Positions 58,754 through 64,000 of a stretch of DNA of 64,000 nt are shown one piece after another. Every line of letters starts with the position of its first letter. The stretch's first letter is position 1. The position numbers and the translations under genes are program-made. The notes under the pieces were generated by a model. The model made no database searches, had not been told where the DNA came from, and worked only from the letters and a program-made list of their open reading frames with translations. Source of the DNA: Pelagibius sp040217155 (GTDB lineage Bacteria > Pseudomonadota > Alphaproteobacteria > Kiloniellales > Kiloniellaceae); NCBI GenBank assembly GCA_040217155.1, contig JAVJNS010000002.1:124001-188000 (forward strand). Reading direction: 5' to 3'.

Positions 58754-60655
58754 TCAAGGCGCAATCCCGGCGTTCTCCGGTGGCACTTCCAGCCCCGCCA
58801 AACGCAATCCCTCCATCAAGCCTTCAATCAATTCCGGTTGCATGCCGCGGACGCGATAGGGCTCGCGCGGATTCTCAAGAAAATCAGGGCGGATGGCGAG
58901 CAGATGGGACAGCGCCGCCGCTGCTTTCGCGCTCTCGCCCATCTTACCGTAAGTCGCCGTCAAGGCCGCCTGGATGATGTAGTTGTTCGGCAGGTTTATT
59001 TTCAACGCCACATCGCGCGCTTCCCTATACTCCCCGTTCAGGTAGTGGTGCAGAAGCCAGATCCAGTCCCACCAGCTTTGATGATTTGGGTTGAGTGCCT
59101 TCGCGCGCGATACCAACTCCTTGCCCCTATCCCAGGCGCCCGTATAGGCGATCCAGGTTCCCAGGTCGGCCAACACAAAAGCATCGTTGGGGTTCAGCTC
59201 TATCGCTCGTTCGGCAAAGTTTCGGAACACCACGGAATCTTCGCCCACCATTTGACTCAGTATGGCGAGCGCGTAGTAGCCGTCTGGATTATCGGGATCC
59301 AGGTCGGTTGCCCGGTTGGCCGCCGCGCGGCTCAACTCAGGCCAGTTCGGCGGCGTATCGATGGCGTACTTCTTGGACTCGATGTAGCTAAAGGCCAGTC
59401 GCGACCAACCCAGGGAATAATCGCTGTCGGTTTTGAGTGCGCGTTCCAGGCAGGCCCGGGCTCTGCGATGGCGCTCCGGTGCGAAGGTCTCATAAAACCA
59501 ATAAGAGAGCAGGACACATTCATAAGCCTGGAGATTGTCAGGTGCGTCGCGGCGAATTTGACGCTGCACCTCTGCGTTGAAGAGGGGGGCGTCGGCGGAG
59601 CCAATCTGAGCCGCCACCTTCGTGGCAATCTCCAACTGAATATCGAGAACGCCAGCCAGACTCAAATCGCGGTCAAACGGTCCAGGTGAATCCAACTGGC
59701 GACAGGTTCGTGCATCGGTAAAGGCGGTTGTGACGCGGATTTGATCGAGCGAGCGGCGCACCGTACCGGTCAGAATGTAATCCGCGCCCAGTTCTCTCTG
59801 GATCCTCTCGCAGTTGGCGCTATCGCGATAGAGGCCGCCAGCGTCCGGGGCCATGACGAAGAGATTCGAGAATTTCGAGAGGTATGCATAAATGTCGCGC
59901 GTCAAACCGTCACTGAAGAACGCGTCGTCAGGGTCGTCGCCCAGGTTCTTGAAGGGAATGACCACTATGCGCGGTCCGCTTGGCAACGGCCTTTCCCGTG
60001 GAAAACCGATCAAGATGTAGGCGCCGACAGCTCCCAGGACGCCAACCGCCGCGATCAGGGCGACGGCCCGATGCCATGGCCGCGCCCCGCGTCGCAGTCT
60101 CGCGGCGTGTTTCGCCGGCCAGCACCAGACCGCGATGGGCCTGTCGATATTCTTCAGGCGATGGCGGCCGGCCATGGCAAAGGAGGTGTCCAATTTGCCG
60201 GAAACCTGCTCCATCACCTGTTGTGAAATGCAAACGCCGCCGGTCGGCGCCAAGCTTTCCAAACGTGCGGCAACGTTCACACCGTCGCCAAAGATGTTGT
60301 CATCCTCCAGCATCACGTCGCCGAAGGTCACCCCGATGCGGAAGCTCATCCGGTCGGCCTCGGCCCGGCCCTTGTTGAACTCCTCTACCTGTTGTTGAAT
60401 CTTCACCGCAGAGCGGACGGCCTCGACGGGGCTTTGATACTCGGCAATGACACTGTCGCCGGCGGTGCCGAAGATTCGGCCACCGTGTCGCTCAATTACG
60501 GCATCGATGATCGCGCGGCGTTCCGAGAGAGCGGAAAATGCTGCTTCCTCGTCAGCGCCCATCTGCTTGCTGTAGCCAACAGCATCGGCAGCAAGAATAG
60601 CGACTAGCTTGCGTTCCACCCGCGAATTCCTCTTCACGAGGAGGTTAGCGAACAC
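58754..60655 (-). CDS. Class III nucleotidyl cyclase with C-terminal TPR region
   Basis: 633-aa protein. Residues about 15-175 form a class III adenylate/guanylate cyclase domain with the metal Asp residues in AADAVGYSKQ and AGDSVIAEY and the transition-state pair in NVAARLE. The Lys that normally selects adenine, just before TxGD, is Gly here (RIFGTAGDS). One TM follows (about residues 200-222), then a TolB-like region (VIPFKNLGDDPDDAFFSDGLTRDIYAYLSKF) and TPR-like repeats. This layout is common in rhizobia and relatives. GC content is lower than that of neighbouring genes. Confidence 0.87.
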   Translation of the reverse strand: MFANLLVKRNSRVERKLVAILAADAVGYSKQMGADEEAAFSALSERRAIIDAVIERHGGRIFGTAGDSVIAEYQSPVEAVRSAVKIQQQVEEFNKGRAEADRMSFRIGVTFGDVMLEDDNIFGDGVNVAARLESLAPTGGVCISQQVMEQVSGKLDTSFAMAGRHRLKNIDRPIAVWCWPAKHAARLRRGARPWHRAVALIAAVGVLGAVGAYILIGFPRERPLPSGPRIVVIPFKNLGDDPDDAFFSDGLTRDIYAYLSKFSNLFVMAPDAGGLYRDSANCERIQRELGADYILTGTVRRSLDQIRVTTAFTDARTCRQLDSPGPFDRDLSLAGVLDIQLEIATKVAAQIGSADAPLFNAEVQRQIRRDAPDNLQAYECVLLSYWFYETFAPERHRRARACLERALKTDSDYSLGWSRLAFSYIESKKYAIDTPPNWPELSRAAANRATDLDPDNPDGYYALAILSQMVGEDSVVFRNFAERAIELNPNDAFVLADLGTWIAYTGAWDRGKELVSRAKALNPNHQSWWDWIWLLHHYLNGEYREARDVALKINLPNNYIIQAALTATYGKMGESAKAAAALSHLLAIRPDFLENPREPYRVRGMQPELIEGLMEGLRLAGLEVPPENAGIAP

Positions 60656-60923
60656 CGGCGGGATAATCTATGGCGCTGACCCGGCCTCAGGGGCCGGACC
60701 TGGGGGCTTTCAGGTTCGAATGACGAGGTTGACGGACGACCGTGCAAGCAAAGCCGTGCGACTGCACGGTGGGGAGAAGTCGGCGCCCTGCAAACACTGC
60801 TCTGACGTATTCCCGCCAAGTGCAGGTTTTACAATGTAATTCTGGCATCCGGATTGAGGGCGCCGCTGCCATCTACAGCGAAGGTTGTTGGACCGTCCGG
60901 TCGGGGGCCGGCGAGACCGCTCC

Positions 60924-61643
60924 CTACCTTGCTTCGACTGTCTCGCCGTTTTTCGTGCAGTCGGGGGCGGCGAGCTCGACGAAGAGGTCGGTGATGGCCT
61001 CCGGCGCGCGCAGGGTCTGCGGGTCTTCGCCGGGGAAGGCGGCGGCGCGCATGGCGCTGCGGATCGGGCCGGGCGAGACCAGGTTGGCCTTCACCTTGGT
61101 CTTGGTGATTTCGGCGGCGTAGCTGCGCACCAGGGCGTCGAGCGCCGCCTTGGAGACGGCGTAGGGCCCCCAGTAGGCGTTGCGGCCGCCGGCGGCGCCG
61201 GAGGTGACGAAGATCGCGCGCCCGGCATCGGACTGGCGCAGCAGCGGATCGAGGCTGCGGATCAGGCGGTAGTTGGCGGTGACGTTCACCTCCATGACCT
61301 CTTTCCAGGCCTTCGGCGCAATGTGGCCGACGGGGGTCAGCGGACCCAGCACACCGGCGTTGCCGACCAGGATGTCGAGCTTGCCGAAGCGCTCGTTCAA
61401 GGAAGCGCCGAGGCGGTCGAGGCCGTCGAAATCGCGCAGGTCGTGGGGCACGAGAACCGGCTGGCTGCCGCCGGCGGCGCGGATGGCGTCGTCGAGTTCC
61501 TCCAGGGCGCCGACGGTGCGGGCGATGAGCACCACCCGCGCGCCCTCGGCGGCAAAGCGCGCGGCCACCGCGGCGCCGATGCCGCGCGAGGCCCCGGTAA
61601 TGACGGCGAGGCGGCCCTGCAGGCGGCCGGTCGTATCGGACAT
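60924..61643 (-). CDS. Short-chain dehydrogenase/reductase
   Basis: 239-aa SDR with NAD(P) motif TGASRGIGAAVA near residue 18, NAGVLGP near residue 95, and the catalytic Ser and Y-x3-K in VTSGAAGG and YAVSKAAL near residue 160. The ATG at 61643 overlaps the preceding DUF2937 stop (TGATG). The string cvpA-purF-DUF2937-SDR is a housekeeping arrangement I recall from other alphaproteobacteria. The substrate is unknown. Confidence 0.88.
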   Translation of the reverse strand: MSDTTGRLQGRLAVITGASRGIGAAVAARFAAEGARVVLIARTVGALEELDDAIRAAGGSQPVLVPHDLRDFDGLDRLGASLNERFGKLDILVGNAGVLGPLTPVGHIAPKAWKEVMEVNVTANYRLIRSLDPLLRQSDAGRAIFVTSGAAGGRNAYWGPYAVSKAALDALVRSYAAEITKTKVKANLVSPGPIRSAMRAAAFPGEDPQTLRAPEAITDLFVELAAPDCTKNGETVEAR

Positions 61644-62140
61644 CAGGCTTCCATTTCCTTTTGGCGGCGGCGGCGCCGCAGCAGCCGCCGCGAGCCGAAA
61701 CACAAGATCAGACCGGCCACCACACCGCTGCCGGCATAGATCAGGCCTTCGGGGGTCAGCGGCACGGCGGGGGCGAAGTCGCCCAGGGTGGTTTCGACAA
61801 GACCGCTGTTCATGTATTCGGCGAAGGCGAAGGGGCGCTGCAGCGTGGCGGCGCCGCGCAGGGCCTCGTAAGCCGTCTCCATGCGGTCGAGCTGGAATAT
61901 GCTTTCGGCCATGCGCTGGCCTTCCAGGCTGTGCGGTGCGCTCTCCAGGAAGTCCTCGATGTAGTCCTCGACCGAAAGGCCGCGCTCGGCGGCATCGTCG
62001 CGGATCTCCGCGGTGCGCAGGCGGGCCTGGTCGATACGCCCGCCGAGACGCTGCACATAGTGGGCGTAGTATTCCGGGAACTGCGAGAAGGCGGCGCCCC
62101 CGGTGACGGCGCCGAGGCTGTAGAAGAGGCGGACGAACAT
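61643..62140 (-). CDS. DUF2937 family membrane protein
   Basis: 165-aa protein with an N-terminal hydrophobic segment (LFYSLGAVTGGAAFSQFPEYYAHYVQRLGGRIDQA) and a C-terminal TM (IYAGSGVVAGLILCFGSRRLL) followed by a run of Arg and Lys. The FPEY..Y..RL.G..D pattern is the hallmark of DUF2937. Function unknown. It lies between purF and the SDR and overlaps the SDR start. Confidence 0.85.
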   Translation of the reverse strand: MFVRLFYSLGAVTGGAAFSQFPEYYAHYVQRLGGRIDQARLRTAEIRDDAAERGLSVEDYIEDFLESAPHSLEGQRMAESIFQLDRMETAYEALRGAATLQRPFAFAEYMNSGLVETTLGDFAPAVPLTPEGLIYAGSGVVAGLILCFGSRRLLRRRRRQKEMEA

Positions 62141-62164
62141 GGATTGGCGAGGTACTTCGCGCTG

Positions 62165-63643
62165 TCAGGCGCGTTCGGCCAGCAGCGAAAGCTGGGCCGG
62201 GCGGCCGCGGCTCTCGAAGTCGGTCAGCCGGATCGGATAGTCGCCGGTGAAGCAGGCGTCGCAGTAGCGCGGTGCCTTGGCATCGCGGCCGTCCTCGCCC
62301 ATGGCGCGGTACAGGCCGTCGATGGTGACGAAGGCCAGGCTGTCGACGCCGATGTGCCTGGCCATACCCTCGACATCCATGGCGGAGGCCAGCAGTTCGC
62401 TGCGCTCCGGCGTGTCGATGCCGTAGAAGCAGGAGTTGGTGGTCGGCGGCGCGGCGATGCGCATGTGCACCTCCTTGGCGCCGGCGGCGCGCACCATCTC
62501 GACGATCTTGATGGAGGTGGTGCCGCGCACGATGGAGTCGTCGACCAGGATGACCCGCTTGCCGGCGATGGAGCGGCGGTTGGCATTGTGCTTCAGACGG
62601 ACGCCGAGGTTGCGGATCTGTTGGCCCGGCTCGATGAAGGTGCGCCCGACGTAGTGGTTGCGGATGATGCCGAGTTCGAAGGGGATGCCCGAGCGCTCGG
62701 AGTAGCCGATCGCCGCGGGCACGCCGGAATCGGGCACCGGGATCACCACGTCGGCGTCGATGCCGCTCTCGTCCGACAGTTCCTGGCCGATGCGCTTGCG
62801 CGTCTCGTAGATGCTGACGCCCTCCATCAGCGAGTCGGGCCGCGCGAAATAAATGTACTCGAAGATGCAGGGGCGGCGCGGCGCCGGCGGGAAGGGGCGC
62901 AGCGAATGCACGCCGGACTCGTCCAGAACCACCATCTCGCCGGCCTCGACGTCGCGCACGAAGTCGGCGCCGATGATATCGAGCGCGCAGGTCTCCGAGG
63001 CCACCACATGGGCCGTGCCGAGCTTGCCCAGCACCAGCGGCCGCACGCCCAGCGGGTCGCGCACGGCGACGATGCAGCTGTCAGACATGGCGACCAGGGA
63101 GTAGGCGCCCTCGATCTGGCGCAGCCCGGCGATGATGCGGTCGATGAGGCCGCCGGCTTCGGAAGTGGCGATGAGGTGCAGGATGACTTCGGTGTCGGTG
63201 GTCGACTGGAAGATCGAGCCGCGGTCCACCAGTTGATGGCGCAGCTGGCGCGCGTTGGTCAGGTTGCCGTTGTGCGCCAGGGTGAAGCCGCCGCAGGAGA
63301 GATCCGCGAACAGCGGCTGCACGTTGCGCAGCGCCGTCTCGCCGGTGGTCGAATAGCGGTTGTGGCCGATGGCCGCGTGGCCGGCGAGCCGCGCCATGAC
63401 CTCCTCGGAAGAGAAGATGTCGCCGACATGGCCGAGGTCGCGGTGGGCGTTGAAGTGGGCGCCGTCGAAGGCGACGATCCCGGCGGCTTCCTGGCCGCGG
63501 TGCTGCAGGGCGTGCAGGCCGAGCGCGGCCAGCGCGGCGGCATCGCCGTTGCCGAAGATGCCGAAGACTCCGCATTCCTCATGAAACTTGTCGTCGTCCC
63601 CGGGACGGACGGATTGGGGGGCCAGAGGATTGGTGGTAATCAC
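62165..63643 (-). CDS. purF: Amidophosphoribosyltransferase PurF
   Basis: 492-aa enzyme for the first committed step of purine synthesis (PRPP and glutamine to phosphoribosylamine). The glutaminase N-terminal nucleophile Cys follows a short propeptide (DDKFHEECGVFGIFGNG). The N-terminal domain shows GHNRYSTTGE and LAHNGNLTN. The phosphoribosyltransferase domain carries the PRPP loop VILVDDSIVRGTTS near residue 360, and Cys pairs in the C-terminal part resemble those of Fe-S-containing forms. The GTG start overlaps the cvpA stop. Confidence 0.96.
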   Translation of the reverse strand: MITTNPLAPQSVRPGDDDKFHEECGVFGIFGNGDAAALAALGLHALQHRGQEAAGIVAFDGAHFNAHRDLGHVGDIFSSEEVMARLAGHAAIGHNRYSTTGETALRNVQPLFADLSCGGFTLAHNGNLTNARQLRHQLVDRGSIFQSTTDTEVILHLIATSEAGGLIDRIIAGLRQIEGAYSLVAMSDSCIVAVRDPLGVRPLVLGKLGTAHVVASETCALDIIGADFVRDVEAGEMVVLDESGVHSLRPFPPAPRRPCIFEYIYFARPDSLMEGVSIYETRKRIGQELSDESGIDADVVIPVPDSGVPAAIGYSERSGIPFELGIIRNHYVGRTFIEPGQQIRNLGVRLKHNANRRSIAGKRVILVDDSIVRGTTSIKIVEMVRAAGAKEVHMRIAAPPTTNSCFYGIDTPERSELLASAMDVEGMARHIGVDSLAFVTIDGLYRAMGEDGRDAKAPRYCDACFTGDYPIRLTDFESRGRPAQLSLLAERA

Positions 63644-64000
63644 TGCGTGGTCTCTCCCGGCGCGGTTTCGTCCGACAGCAGGCCCTCGATGGCCTTTTCG
63701 ATCTCGTCGCGCATGCCTTCGTTATACGCGGGTTGGTCGTCGGGCGCATCGGCTTTTCTGAGCGGCGAGACGAGCTGCTGATAGGTCTGCTCGGCGCGGC
63801 GCATTTCCTCGGCCCGGCGGCGGGCTTCGTCGGCCTGCTGGTCGCCGCGTTGCAGCAGCGAAGGGGGCACCAGGGTCAGCAGCATGTCGGCGCCGCGCTC
63901 CATCAGCGGCCGGGTCTTGGCCTCCTGGATCCAGCCGGGGCGCTCGTCCTCGACCACCATGTAGCTGAGCGCCAGCCAGGCCAGCACCACGATGACGGCG
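63640..64000 (-). CDS. cvpA: CvpA family membrane protein (partial, N-terminus beyond window)
   Basis: Only the C-terminal 119 residues are visible, open to base 64000. They show the last TM (VLAWLALSYMVV), then the CvpA hallmark ERPGWIQEAKTRPLM and a charged tail with a coiled segment. CvpA is a colicin V production/membrane protein normally encoded before purF, as here, with a GTGA overlap. Confidence 0.85.
   Translation of the reverse strand, partial: AVIVVLAWLALSYMVVEDERPGWIQEAKTRPLMERGADMLLTLVPPSLLQRGDQQADEARRRAEEMRRAEQTYQQLVSPLRKADAPDDQPAYNEGMRDEIEKAIEGLLSDETAPGETTQ

Noticed and set aside
61661..63781. 706-aa plus-strand frame opposite purF and DUF2937
   Set aside because: Antisense shadow across two well supported genes; low-complexity Arg/Gly/Asp composition.

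Overview
The window is a high-GC (roughly mid-60s percent by eye) alphaproteobacterial chromosome segment, probably from the Rhodospirillales. The support is a clade I, Tat-exported NosZ in a nosRZDFYLX operon, a ccoNOQP/ccoI/ccoS set with FNR/NnrR-type boxes, a PHA synthase with PhaR-like boxes, and a cvpA-purF-SDR-DUF2937 housekeeping string. The genus is not determinable from the sequence alone. I saw no rRNA, tRNA, CRISPR array or insertion sequence.

Layout. 1-8.3 kb (minus strand): nosRZDFYLX for N2O respiration, cut at the left edge inside nosX. 8.3-11.3 kb: a low-oxygen/NO module with a ferritin-like protein, a bacteriohemerythrin, an NnrR/Dnr-type Crp/Fnr regulator and a DUF1858 protein, with inverted-repeat boxes TTGAC-N4-GTCAA and TTTGCG-N4-CGCAAA (two copies of the latter). 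11.3-18.7 kb: cbb3 oxidase genes ccoNOQP, a 72-aa membrane protein, a DUF2189 protein, the copper ATPase ccoI and ccoS, without ccoG or ccoH. 19-28.5 kb: a carbon-storage/overflow island with PHA synthase, proton-pumping P-type ATPase, FabI-like reductase, thiolase, a small unknown, a MaoC-phosphotransacetylase fusion and acetate kinase.

28.7-51.7 kb is the most interesting part. By similarity to the Mesorhizobium loti enzymes as I remember them, it encodes vitamin B6 (pyridoxine/pyridoxamine) catabolism: two GMC flavoenzymes (candidates for pyridoxine 4-oxidase and 4-pyridoxate dehydrogenase), pyridoxamine-pyruvate aminotransferase, pyridoxal 4-dehydrogenase, 4-pyridoxolactonase and 5-formyl-3-hydroxy-2-methylpyridine-4-carboxylate 5-dehydrogenase. 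With them are a BMP-type ABC importer, a TRAP transporter and a FadR-type GntR regulator. The flavin monooxygenase that opens the ring in M. loti is not seen. In its place the long minus-strand operon starts with a gentisate/salicylate-dioxygenase-like cupin, followed by a beta-propeller protein, a RidA-type imine hydrolase and a GST; a keto-acid hydratase-type gene lies just upstream. I infer a variant ring-opening route. Closely matching GGAACCAATG-N6-AATGGTTCAG operators precede the first GMC gene and the cupin operon, and related palindromes lie at the regulator's own start and before the ABC importer, which suggests one GntR regulon.

51.7-58.7 kb: an MFS exporter with a His-rich tail, a LysE-type exporter, a copper-resistance set (cupredoxin, CopA-type multicopper oxidase, CopB) and a class II aldolase-family protein. 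58.7-64 kb: a TPR-containing class III cyclase, an SDR, a DUF2937 protein, purF and the end of cvpA (cut by the right edge). Short 14-15-bp tandem triplications recur at six places, both between genes and in frame inside genes.
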